A stretch of 64,000 bases of DNA, taken from contig NZ_CP107921.1 in NCBI RefSeq assembly GCF_036014215.1, positions 2,117,501-2,181,500 on the forward strand, given 5' to 3'. The notes beneath the pieces were generated by a model. The model had not been told where the DNA came from. It searched no databases and saw nothing but the letters and a program-made list of their open reading frames with translations. Both the position numbers and the translations under genes were made by a program. Of the stretch, positions 51,557 through 59,148 are shown one piece after another. Origin of the DNA: Streptomyces sp. NBC_00440 (GTDB lineage Bacteria; Actinomycetota; Actinomycetes; Streptomycetales; Streptomycetaceae). Position 1 is the stretch's first letter, and the number at the start of each line of letters is the position of its first letter.

Positions 51557-52024
51557 ATGAGCACCGCCCGCCGCGCGATTCCCGATGACGCCGTCGAACT
51601 CGTACGCCTGCGCAAGCTGATGCAGGACTCCATGTCCGGGAAACCGCACCCGGACATCAGCTGGCAGCCGGCCGCCGTCGAGACGCTGCGCGGGAAGCTC
51701 AAGGACCCGGAGTCCGATCTCACCGCGTTCGTCGTCGACCGGCCGGACGGCGGGCTCGCCGCCTGCGTGGTCGGCACGGTCGAGTACCGGCTCGGCGGCC
51801 CCGGCAACCCGCACGGCACGAGCGGTTACGTCTTCAGCGTCGCGACCGATCCGGACATGCGCCGCCGAGGGTACTCGCGCGCCTGCATGGAGGCGCTGCT
51901 CGGCTGGTTCCGGGAGCGGGGTGTGCCCAAGGTCGACCTGCGGGCGTCGGCCGACGGCGAGCCCCTCTACGCCTCCCTCGGATTCGTCAGGACCCCCGAT
52001 CCGGCGATGCGTCTGACGCTGTAG
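51557..52024 (+). CDS. GNAT family N-acetyltransferase
   Basis: 155 residues. Motif A is FSVATDPDMRRRGYSRACME (R-x-x-G-x-S), then LLGWFRERGVPKVDLRASAD and EPLYASLGFVRT. Acceptor unknown. Divergent from the MerR gene, so the palindrome may also affect it. ATG 51557 with AGGATC just upstream. Confidence 0.88.
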   Translation: MSTARRAIPDDAVELVRLRKLMQDSMSGKPHPDISWQPAAVETLRGKLKDPESDLTAFVVDRPDGGLAACVVGTVEYRLGGPGNPHGTSGYVFSVATDPDMRRRGYSRACMEALLGWFRERGVPKVDLRASADGEPLYASLGFVRTPDPAMRLTL

Positions 52025-52039
52025 TTAGGCTCGTCCCTC

Positions 52040-52861
52040 ATGAAGAGCCTGGCGATGACCGAGAACTGGCCGGTACCCACGGTGGCCGCCGCCGTCGTAC
52101 GAGCGGACGGCAGCGTCGCCGGTGCCGTCGGCCCGACCGCGCGGCGCTTCCCGCTCGCCTCGGTCACCAAGCCGCTCGCCGCGTACGCCGCACTCATGGC
52201 GTACGAGGAGGGTGCGGTCGAGCTGGACGAGCCCGCGGGTCCTCCCGGGTCCACGGTCCGGCATCTGCTCGCCCACACCAGCGGTCTCGCCTTCGACGAG
52301 AACCGGGTGATGGCGGCCCCCGGTGAGCGCCGCATCTACTCCAACGCGGGGTTCGAGGCGCTGGGCGACCACATCGCCGCGGCCACCGGCATCCCGTTCG
52401 CCGATTACCTCCGCGAGGGGGTGCTCGAACCGCTCGGGATGGCGGCCACCTCGCTGGACGGCTCCCCCGCGAAGGACGCCGTGTCCAGCGCCGACGACCT
52501 GGCCAGGTTCGCCGCCGAGCTCCAGTCGCCCCGGCTGCTCGACCCGCGCACCGTCGCCGAAGCCACCGCGGTGGTCCACCCGGGGCTCAAGGGCGTGCTG
52601 CCCGGTTACGGCCTGCAGAACCCGAACGACTGGGGCCTCGGCTTCGAGATCAGGGACGCCAAGTCCCCGCACTGGACGGGCAGTTCGTCGTCGCCGCGCA
52701 CCTTCGGCCACTTCGGCCAGTCGGGTACGTTCCTCTGGGTCGACCCGGAGGCGGGGGCCGCCTGCGTGGCACTGACCGACCGGGCCTTCGGACCGTGGGC
52801 GATCGAAGCGTGGCCGCCGTTCACCGAGGCGGTACTGGCGGAGGTCAACTCCGGGCGGTGA
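52040..52861 (+). CDS. Beta-lactamase-type serine hydrolase (class C/PBP4-like)
   Basis: 273 residues. Class C signatures in order: PLASVTKPLAAYAALMAYEE (S-x-x-K nucleophile), the tyrosine motif IYSNAGFEALG (Y-S-N), and HFGQSGTFLW (third, H-x-G) near the C-terminus. No signal peptide, so cytoplasmic; substrate unknown. Its 3' part has a degenerate copy at 56331-56439 on the far side of the queC cassette. Confidence 0.88.
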   Translation: MKSLAMTENWPVPTVAAAVVRADGSVAGAVGPTARRFPLASVTKPLAAYAALMAYEEGAVELDEPAGPPGSTVRHLLAHTSGLAFDENRVMAAPGERRIYSNAGFEALGDHIAAATGIPFADYLREGVLEPLGMAATSLDGSPAKDAVSSADDLARFAAELQSPRLLDPRTVAEATAVVHPGLKGVLPGYGLQNPNDWGLGFEIRDAKSPHWTGSSSSPRTFGHFGQSGTFLWVDPEAGAACVALTDRAFGPWAIEAWPPFTEAVLAEVNSGR

Positions 52862-52881
52862 CCGGTCGCCCCCGGCTGCGC

Positions 52882-53604
52882 TCAGGAGCGTGGCGCCGTG
52901 AATTCGGTCACGCTGTCCACATATGCGGTCGGGTCCTCCACTCCGGCGTCGCGGAATGCTTCACGCCGCTCGTAGCAGGTGCCGCACGTACCGCAGTGTG
53001 TTTCACCGCCTTTGTAGCAGGACCAGCTCAGGTCCAGCGGCGCGTTCAGGCGGGCCCCGTGCGTTGCGATGTCCGCCTTGGACCAGGCGAGGAAGGGCGC
53101 CTCGACCCGCGGCGTCGGGAACCCTTCGTTGGCCACGTCCACCAGGCTGCGCAAGGCATCGACGAAGGCCGGTCGGCAGTCCGGATAGACGAAGTGGTCG
53201 CCTGCGTGCATGCCCAGGGCAACGGTGGCCGCCCTGTTGGCCACACCCACTCCTACGGCGACGTTGGCCAGGACGGCGTTTCGGTTGGGCACCACCGTCG
53301 AGCGCATGGAGTCCTCGGCGTAGTGACCGTCAGGCACTTCCACGTCGGCGTCGGTGAGAGCCGACCCGTGCAGCAGTGCCCCGTAGCCGCGCAGATCGAC
53401 CACATGGTGGTCGGCGCCGTAGTGGTTCGCGACCGCGCGGGCGGATTCGATCTCCTGTCGGTGGCGCTGCCCATAGTCGGCCGTCACGGCGATCAACTGG
53501 TAGCCCAGTGCCGCGTAGTGCGCCGTCAGGGTCGTCGAGTCCATGCCTCCCGACAGGACGATGACAGCGGTGAACGGGTCGGTACTCGCAGGAGTCTGGC
53601 TCAT
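52882..53604 (-). CDS. queC: 7-cyano-7-deazaguanine (preQ0) synthase QueC
   Basis: 240 residues, complete. PP-loop ATPase motif VIVLSGGMDSTTL, the DSMRSTVVPNRNAVL substrate block, KADIATHGARLN and the zinc site SCYKGGETHCGTCGTC with four Cys. Converts 7-carboxy-7-deazaguanine to preQ0 using ATP and ammonia. No queD, queE or GTP cyclohydrolase is visible in this window, so those steps come from elsewhere. Last gene of an operon with a methyltransferase and glycosyltransferase: preQ0 here probably feeds a natural product or modification rather than tRNA queuosine. Confidence 0.93.
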   Translation of the reverse strand: MSQTPASTDPFTAVIVLSGGMDSTTLTAHYAALGYQLIAVTADYGQRHRQEIESARAVANHYGADHHVVDLRGYGALLHGSALTDADVEVPDGHYAEDSMRSTVVPNRNAVLANVAVGVGVANRAATVALGMHAGDHFVYPDCRPAFVDALRSLVDVANEGFPTPRVEAPFLAWSKADIATHGARLNAPLDLSWSCYKGGETHCGTCGTCYERREAFRDAGVEDPTAYVDSVTEFTAPRS

Positions 53605-53685
53605 GTCCGTTCCTCCGATGTGTCTCTGCCCCGCGGCGGGACAGGTCGATGGCGTGCGCGGAAGTGTCGGTGCTCTGTGGGCCGG

Positions 53686-54795
53686 TCATGGGGCGGTCGG
53701 TGCCGTCAGGGCCAGGAAGGTTCCTGCGACGGCAACGGGCATGAGGTCCGCGGCCTGCAACACGGCCTGCCGGGACAGCGCGTGGTAGGCGGGAGCGTCG
53801 TTGACCAGGTCCCTCACCTGTGCCCACAACCGGCCGGGCCCGTCGCCCAGGTCCACCATGCGGCCGGCCTCACCGACCAGGGCGGGAAGGTGGCCCAGTG
53901 CGTATCCCACGACCGGCGTACCGACCGAGAGCGCCTCAGCGGCAACATTGCCGAAGGTCTCCGGCTCGACGGACGGCGCCAGCGCGATGGAGGCTTCGGC
54001 CAGGAACCCCTGCACGTCCTGCCACGGGATCTGAGGAAGGATCTCGACGTCGGGGAGGCGACCGGCCAGGCGTCGGCACTCATCGAGCACGTCTTCCTGC
54101 ATGCCCGGCCAGAACTCGAACCGTGCCGTCGCCAGGATGATCTGTACCGGTCGGCCGATCCCCTCCTCCGGGAAGGCGTCCAGCAGTTGGGCGATGCCTT
54201 TCTGCGGGTCGGCCCTGGCCAGCGTTCGCACCGGGCCGGTACGGCGAAGCTGTTCCCGTACGTCAGGAGACGGCGGGTCGCTCCGGGCCGGGACGGCGTT
54301 CGGGAGGGCCCGCCAGCCGGTGGTGTCCACACCGGCGCGAGCCGAGGCGCGGGTGAGGTAGTCGCTCACCGGCAGGACGACCCCGGGCTTGTGTCCCAGA
54401 CTCTGCTTCATCGAATCGTCGGTCCGCATGAAATGGACCATCAGCGCTGTACGGACCTCTGGCGGAGCGGGGCTGAGGCAGCCGAGGCCCGCGACCGCGT
54501 CCGCCCAGCAGACGAGATCGATGTCCTGCTCACGCAGCACGCTCTCGACCTCTCGCCGGACGGGAAGCGGACTGGGCAGGAGAGACAGCACCTGGTCGAC
54601 GAGCATGGGCCGCGGCAGCGTGAGCGTCTTCAGGCGCACGAGGTCGGGGCCGTCCGACACGGACGGGGGGCCGGCGGCCACGAACAGGACCCGGTGGCCG
54701 AGTTCTCTGAGCCCATCGGCGAGTGACGCCAGAGCCCGTTCGATCCCGGCGGGTTCGTCGGGCTCGTGGGTCAGGAGGACGAAAGCGATGTTCAT
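53686..54795 (-). CDS. GT4-family glycosyltransferase
   Basis: 369 residues. GT-B fold: N-terminal FVLLTHEPDEPAGIERALAS with the GIER substrate loop, C-terminal nucleotide-sugar domain TLARADPQKGIAQLLDAFPE (K-G-x-x-x-L) and the E-x7-E motif in SVEPETFGNVAAEALSVGTPV. Transfers a sugar from NDP-sugar to an acceptor; the acceptor is inferred to be the queC-derived pyrrolopyrimidine or its methylated form. ATG overlaps the methyltransferase stop by ATGA. Confidence 0.9.
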   Translation of the reverse strand: MNIAFVLLTHEPDEPAGIERALASLADGLRELGHRVLFVAAGPPSVSDGPDLVRLKTLTLPRPMLVDQVLSLLPSPLPVRREVESVLREQDIDLVCWADAVAGLGCLSPAPPEVRTALMVHFMRTDDSMKQSLGHKPGVVLPVSDYLTRASARAGVDTTGWRALPNAVPARSDPPSPDVREQLRRTGPVRTLARADPQKGIAQLLDAFPEEGIGRPVQIILATARFEFWPGMQEDVLDECRRLAGRLPDVEILPQIPWQDVQGFLAEASIALAPSVEPETFGNVAAEALSVGTPVVGYALGHLPALVGEAGRMVDLGDGPGRLWAQVRDLVNDAPAYHALSRQAVLQAADLMPVAVAGTFLALTAPTAP

Positions 54796-55685
54796 TCGGC
54801 GTCCGCCCGGCACTTCGGGCGGGCAATGAGCACAAGGCCCTGGTCCCCGATGGCGTGCGGCCGGTGCGTGAAGTGCCGGTAGATCGCCGGAGCGACGGCC
54901 TCACGCATCTCGGCGGCCTTCGGATGGTCCTCGTACCAGAAGTTGACCAGAGTCTCCGCAGCGGCCTCGACACGGTCCTCGACGCGCTGCTCGGGGAAAT
55001 GGACGGCCGCCTCCGTGCGCCCCAGGGAGAAGCAGCCGAAGCCATGCCTGCTGAGCACCCGGGCGGCACAGCCCAGCAAGTACCCCTGGTGGTCCTGCGG
55101 TTCCCCGGCCACCGGTACGCAGGTCTCGTTGAGGATGCTCACCAGCTCGTTGTCGGCGGCGCCGCCCAGCAGGACGATCTTCGCCTCCGGTTGGGAACGG
55201 TCGCAGACCCGCGCCATCTCGCGCACCGACCGTTCAAGATCCTCTACATACGGAAGGACCCAGGTGGCGATCACCGCGTCGAACGACGCGTCGGCGAACG
55301 GGAGGGACTCGGCGGCTCCGGGCAGGATCTCGATCGTCCCGCCGCCGTCCGCCCCGGTGCGCTCGTGCAGTGTCTCCGCCCGCTGAAGATGTGGTTCGAC
55401 CGTCGTGCAGTGCCCGAGCTGCCGGGCGACGGCCCGGGTGAGATCGCCCGTGCCGCCTCCCACATCGAGTACGCGCTTGTTACCGGCGACGGCGGCGCAG
55501 GCGGCGGCGATCTCCTCGCGCCGCTCCAGCCGCCTGGTGAAGTCCAGCCAGCCGCGATGGCTGAGGCTGTGGGGGCCGCGGTACTCGGTCGGCATGCCGT
55601 CGCCCGGGGCGCAGAACGGGTGGGTGATCACCTGAGACGCATCCAGGCAGGACGCATCGGGACGGGTGTCGTGGTGTGTGTGCAA
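54792..55685 (-). CDS. Class I SAM-dependent methyltransferase
   Basis: 297 residues from TTG 55685 (GTGAGG five bases upstream); ATG 55595 is an alternative. Rossmann motif I RVLDVGGGTGDLTRAVARQL, motif II acidic end VEPHLQRAETL, motif IV IEILPGAAESLPFADASFDA and motif post-I ATWVLPYVEDLERSVREMAR: the ubiE/COQ5-like class. First gene of the MT-GT-queC operon. Substrate unknown; an O- or N-methylation on the 7-deazaguanine product is a reasonable guess. Confidence 0.88.
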   Translation of the reverse strand: MHTHHDTRPDASCLDASQVITHPFCAPGDGMPTEYRGPHSLSHRGWLDFTRRLERREEIAAACAAVAGNKRVLDVGGGTGDLTRAVARQLGHCTTVEPHLQRAETLHERTGADGGGTIEILPGAAESLPFADASFDAVIATWVLPYVEDLERSVREMARVCDRSQPEAKIVLLGGAADNELVSILNETCVPVAGEPQDHQGYLLGCAARVLSRHGFGCFSLGRTEAAVHFPEQRVEDRVEAAAETLVNFWYEDHPKAAEMREAVAPAIYRHFTHRPHAIGDQGLVLIARPKCRADAE

Positions 55686-56330
55686 GTGAACCTCACTGAG
55701 AGATTGACGGCTCGGTCATTCGGCCGCACTGACGCCCCTCGGGCAGATCGGAGAGACGGTGGACGGCCGAGAAATGGAGCTGCTTACTAAGCTTGAACCC
55801 GGTCACGGTTTCACCTTCCCGCCTTGACAGCGGAATCAGTGGAATCTGGCCGCGCCCACACGAAATCAAGTTACCCACCCTCGATTTCTTACACTTTTCG
55901 AAACAGGGATTCGACCCATGCATGGTTATGGGTTGGCGGAATACCTGGAAACATTGGGCGATAAGCGCAGCGCTGGCCACGGTTTTCGGTCTCCAGCCCG
56001 GCCTGGAGCGACGTAGATCAAACCTCATGACGACTATGGCAATCTTCCCCGGCACACGGTCGACAAACACGACCCGCGGATTACCTCTGCCCCTTGAATC
56101 AATGGGCAGAGCTTGAGCGCCACCACTTTTCGGCCGGGTGGCCGAATGGAGTCATATTCAACTCAACGTATTGATGGGCAGGGCAGAAGGCGCACCACAG
56201 AAACCAGGGTGACCGAATATGTCTGCGGTGTTGTTCGGGAAGCGGGATGACAGCGGGAAATCCGCGGTCGATTTACCTGCGCAATCGGCGAGGTGTCGGC
56301 GTAGCCGTTTGATGCCGGACGGCGTGTCCT
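55686..56330. other. Lower-GC spacer upstream of the cassette
   Basis: 645 bases with visibly lower GC than the flanks (runs such as ttacacttttcgaaac). Open frames on both strands (for example 55793-56116 rightward, 55693-56070 leftward) match nothing I know and lack codon bias, so none is called. Contains the promoter of the MT-GT-queC operon. Probably imported together with the cassette. Confidence 0.55.
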
Positions 56331-56439
56331 CGGTGGTCGACCCGGGGTTCAAGGGCGTGCTGCCGGATACGGCCTCCAGAACCCGAACGACTGGGGTTTC
56401 GAATACGAGATCCGTTCCGAGGTCAACTCCGCCCGGTAA
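56331..56439 (+). pseudogene. Remnant of serine hydrolase 3' end
   Basis: 56331-56411 aligns with 52569-52650 of the intact serine hydrolase (shared blocks GGGCGTGCTGCC, AGAACCCGAACGACTGGGG), then jumps to 56419-56439, matching its last codons GAGGTCAACTCCG and ending in TAA. Substitutions, a one-base gap and an internal deletion of about 190 bases break the frame. Confidence 0.85.
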
Positions 56440-56443
56440 CACG

Positions 56444-56680
56444 TCACGCCCTGGCCATCCCCCGCGCCGGCGTATCTGCCGCCTTCGCGGTCAGGCACTC
56501 GAACCACACCGCCTTGCCACACCCGTCGCGACGCGGCTCCACGCCCCAGCTGTCGGTGAGGGCGTCGACCAGGACCAACCCCCGCCCGCCCTCGTCGAGT
56601 TCATCGCCGACGGCCGCGCTGGGCAGTTGGGGCCATCCGTCCGCGACCTCGACCCGCACGCCTCCGGCGGCCCCCGGCAC
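56444..56680 (-). pseudogene. Truncated ATP-binding (HATPase_c, RsbW-like) protein
   Basis: Only the C-terminal part of an anti-sigma-type histidine-kinase-like ATPase remains: VRVEVADGWPQLP (Bergerat N-box-distal strand) and EGGRGLVLVDALTDSWGVEP, then GKAVWFECL. The expected N-terminal helices and N-x-x-x-N motif are absent upstream, although the frame stays open to about 56700 without a start. Probably cut by the insertion event. Confidence 0.7.
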
Positions 56681-56714
56681 GTGCGTTCGCGGCGCACGCT
56701 GATCTGCCGGCGCA

Positions 56715-57356
56715 TCAACCTCCGTGCCCGTGGGAGGCAGGACCGGACGCGAAGGCGAGGATGTCGCGGACCGCTTCGCGCAGACTGCCGAAGTGACGGT
56801 GCACGCCGTCCACCATCGCGGGGGTGTTGACGCCCCACACCGTCATCCCGGCACGCAGCCCGGACTGCACCCCGGAGGGGGCGTCCTCGATGACCAGACA
56901 GTTCTCCGGTTGGGCACCAAGCCGCGCGGCGGCCCGGAGATACGGCACCGGCGACGGCTTGCCTTCCTCCACAGCGGCCGCATCCACGACAACCTCCGGG
57001 ACCGGCAAGCCCGTCCGTGCAAAACGTCCACGCACCCGGTGCTCATAGTTCGACGTCACCAACGCCCAGGTGCCGGGTGCCAGAGCAGTCAGCACCTCCG
57101 AGGCGCCGGCGAAGGCTGTATAGGTGCCGGAGCGGACGTCCTCGTCCTCCAACTCGTGCAGAGCGGCCAGGCAGTTCCGAGGATCCTGGTCAGGAGCGAC
57201 CTGCGCGAAGGTCTCCATCGGCCTCGTCCGCAGCGCCACCCGGTAGACCTCATCGGGGTCCAGCCCGTAGCGCTCCGCCCACGTTCGCCAGACCAGGCGC
57301 TGGTTGTCCACGGCATCGATCAAGGTGCCATCAACATCGAACAGGACATGCCTCAT
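56715..57356 (-). CDS. HAD-superfamily hydrolase
   Basis: 213 residues. HAD motif I MRHVLFDVDGTLIDAVD, motif II WALVTSNYEHRVRG, Lys of motif III VEEGKPSPVPYLRA and motif IV ENCLVIEDAPSGVQSGLRAG; cap of the small alpha type. Probably a phosphoglycolate- or sugar-phosphatase. ATG 57356 chosen; GTG 57386 would add ten residues. Not obviously tied to the cassette. Confidence 0.85.
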   Translation of the reverse strand: MRHVLFDVDGTLIDAVDNQRLVWRTWAERYGLDPDEVYRVALRTRPMETFAQVAPDQDPRNCLAALHELEDEDVRSGTYTAFAGASEVLTALAPGTWALVTSNYEHRVRGRFARTGLPVPEVVVDAAAVEEGKPSPVPYLRAAARLGAQPENCLVIEDAPSGVQSGLRAGMTVWGVNTPAMVDGVHRHFGSLREAVRDILAFASGPASHGHGG

Positions 57357-57543
57357 CGCACCGGGTCGGCCAGGTTCACTGATCACGCGCCGATCATGCC
57401 ACCGGCTCCGAGCAGGCAGTTCGCGTGACAAGCCCGAGTGACTTGGTAAGCGGTTGTGCCGTTCCGTGCATGATCGACCATACGGCGGGTGAATTGCGGG
57501 CGAGTTGTCATGCGATGGCGGTGGCCGGTGCCCCGGTGTTGAG

Positions 57544-58866
57544 ATGCCCCGCGTGACTTCTGTGAAGCTTGGTGATCGCCCTGAGCGAGTACTGCTGGAC
57601 CGACTTGAGCGGTACTACGACGCGGTGCCGCGTCATGGTGCCCGGGTCGAGGACTTCGGGCCGCTGACTCTGTTCGTGCGGGAAGGTCAGGGGTGGCCGT
57701 TCTACGCACGTCCGGCTCGGGGATGGTCCGGCGCGGTGAGCGTGGCCGCTGTCGATCGGGTCCGCGCCCGGCAGCGTGAACTCGGGATCACGGAGAGTTT
57801 TGAGTGGGTCGCCGAGACCACACCCGGGCTGCGGGCCCCGGTCGAGGACTCGGGACTTGTGGTTCACGAGCACCCCTTGATGGTGCTTGACCCGGGCGCC
57901 CCGGTGCCCGCCGCGGACGCGCCGTCCGGCGGAATACGGGTGCGGACCATGGGCCCGGACGACCCGGCGCTGGCGAGCGCGCTGGCCGTGCCGCATCTTG
58001 CTTTCGCGGAGCCCGGAACCGATCTGGGCTCGGCGGGAGTCACCGAGCTGGCTGAGGCCGTGCGTGCCCGAGCGGGCGACGGGTCGGTGGAACGCGTGGT
58101 GACCCGGATCGACGCGGGTCTGACTTCGGTTGCCGCGGCGGTGGAAGGCAGCACGGCGTTGTGCGCGGGTCAGCACCAGCCAGTCGGATCGGTCAGCGAG
58201 ATCGTCGGTGTCGGGACACTGCCCACCGCGCGCCGTCGTGGTCTCGCAGCCGCGGTCACCGCGGCGCTGGTGGCCGACGCCCGATCGCGAGGAGCGGAGA
58301 CCGTGTTCTTGTCGGCAGGCGACGATGACGTCGCCCGGCTCTATGCCCGCCTGGGCTTCCGGCGCGTCGCCACCGCGCTGATCGCCGAACCTGCCGCGCA
58401 ACGAGGCGGAGATCGTTACGGGACACCCCTCAGACCGTCTCCAGCTCCCAGAGCAGCACCTCGGCCGCCGTGTCCGCCACCAGGTCGAGGCCCCGCTCCC
58501 CGGCGATCCGCACCGAATCTCCCGGCACCAACTCCGTATCCCCCAGCCGCACTTCCCCCCGTACGACATGCAGGTACACCCCCGGCGCGTCCGGCACCGC
58601 CACGCGCTCGCCGGGGGACGGTCTGCGGACGGAGAGCAGCCCGCCCGCTGCCGGGACCGCGTAGGGCGTGGCGTCCGCGATGCCGCGCACGATCTCGTAC
58701 GAGGGCTCGCCGCCCGGCTCCAGGGGTGCCAGCCACATCTGTACGAAGACCAGCGGGTCCCCGCCCTCGTTGCGCTCCTCGTGGCGCACCCCGCCGGCCG
58801 ACGAGAGGTGCTGGACGTCCCCGGCCCTTACGACCGTGGCGCCGCCTGTCGAGTCGCGGTGGGTGA
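57544..58866 (+). CDS. GNAT acetyltransferase without a proper stop
   Basis: The first ~290 residues (to ~58410) are a normal GNAT protein: VGTLPTARRRGLAAAVTAAL (motif A) and RLYARLGFRRVATALIAEPA (motif B). No stop codon follows; the frame continues ~450 bases antisense through the pirin gene, where it becomes an Arg/Pro-rich tail with no biological pattern. Either the true stop was lost or the gene was truncated; the functional end is near 58410. ATG 57544. Confidence 0.7.
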   Translation: MPRVTSVKLGDRPERVLLDRLERYYDAVPRHGARVEDFGPLTLFVREGQGWPFYARPARGWSGAVSVAAVDRVRARQRELGITESFEWVAETTPGLRAPVEDSGLVVHEHPLMVLDPGAPVPAADAPSGGIRVRTMGPDDPALASALAVPHLAFAEPGTDLGSAGVTELAEAVRARAGDGSVERVVTRIDAGLTSVAAAVEGSTALCAGQHQPVGSVSEIVGVGTLPTARRRGLAAAVTAALVADARSRGAETVFLSAGDDDVARLYARLGFRRVATALIAEPAAQRGGDRYGTPLRPSPAPRAAPRPPCPPPGRGPAPRRSAPNLPAPTPYPPAALPPVRHAGTPPARPAPPRARRGTVCGRRAARPLPGPRRAWRPRCRARSRTRARRPAPGVPATSVRRPAGPRPRCAPRGAPRRPTRGAGRPRPLRPWRRLSSRGG

Positions 58867-59086
58867 GCTCGCCCTCGACCACCCAGGTGACGATCTCGGT
58901 GTGGCTGTGCGGGTGTTCACCGAAGCCCGCGCCTGGCGCGAGCCGCTCCTCGTTGCAGGCCAGGACCGGCCCGAAACGCAGGTTGTCCGGGTCGTAGAAG
59001 GTGCCGAACGAGAAGGCGTGGCGGGAGTCGATACCGGCCTCCGGGTCGCCTCCGCGGTAGCGCTCGCCGGAGCGCCGTACATCCAT
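58430..59086 (-). CDS. Pirin family protein
   Basis: 218 residues. Bicupin with the pirin metal site: GFGEHPHSHTEIVTWVVEGE (His ligands and Glu), STGGATVVRAGDVQHLSSAG and HEERNEGGDPLVFVQMWLAP. Fe/Zn cupin; pirins are quercetinase-like or regulatory. ATG 59086. Its 3' half overlaps the tail of the GNAT frame on the other strand. Confidence 0.9.
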   Translation of the reverse strand: MDVRRSGERYRGGDPEAGIDSRHAFSFGTFYDPDNLRFGPVLACNEERLAPGAGFGEHPHSHTEIVTWVVEGELTHRDSTGGATVVRAGDVQHLSSAGGVRHEERNEGGDPLVFVQMWLAPLEPGGEPSYEIVRGIADATPYAVPAAGGLLSVRRPSPGERVAVPDAPGVYLHVVRGEVRLGDTELVPGDSVRIAGERGLDLVADTAAEVLLWELETV

Positions 59087-59148
59087 CACGCCGACCACCG
59101 TAGCCCCGCCACGCCACACCCGGGTCCCGATAAGGCAGTCTTGTCCAC

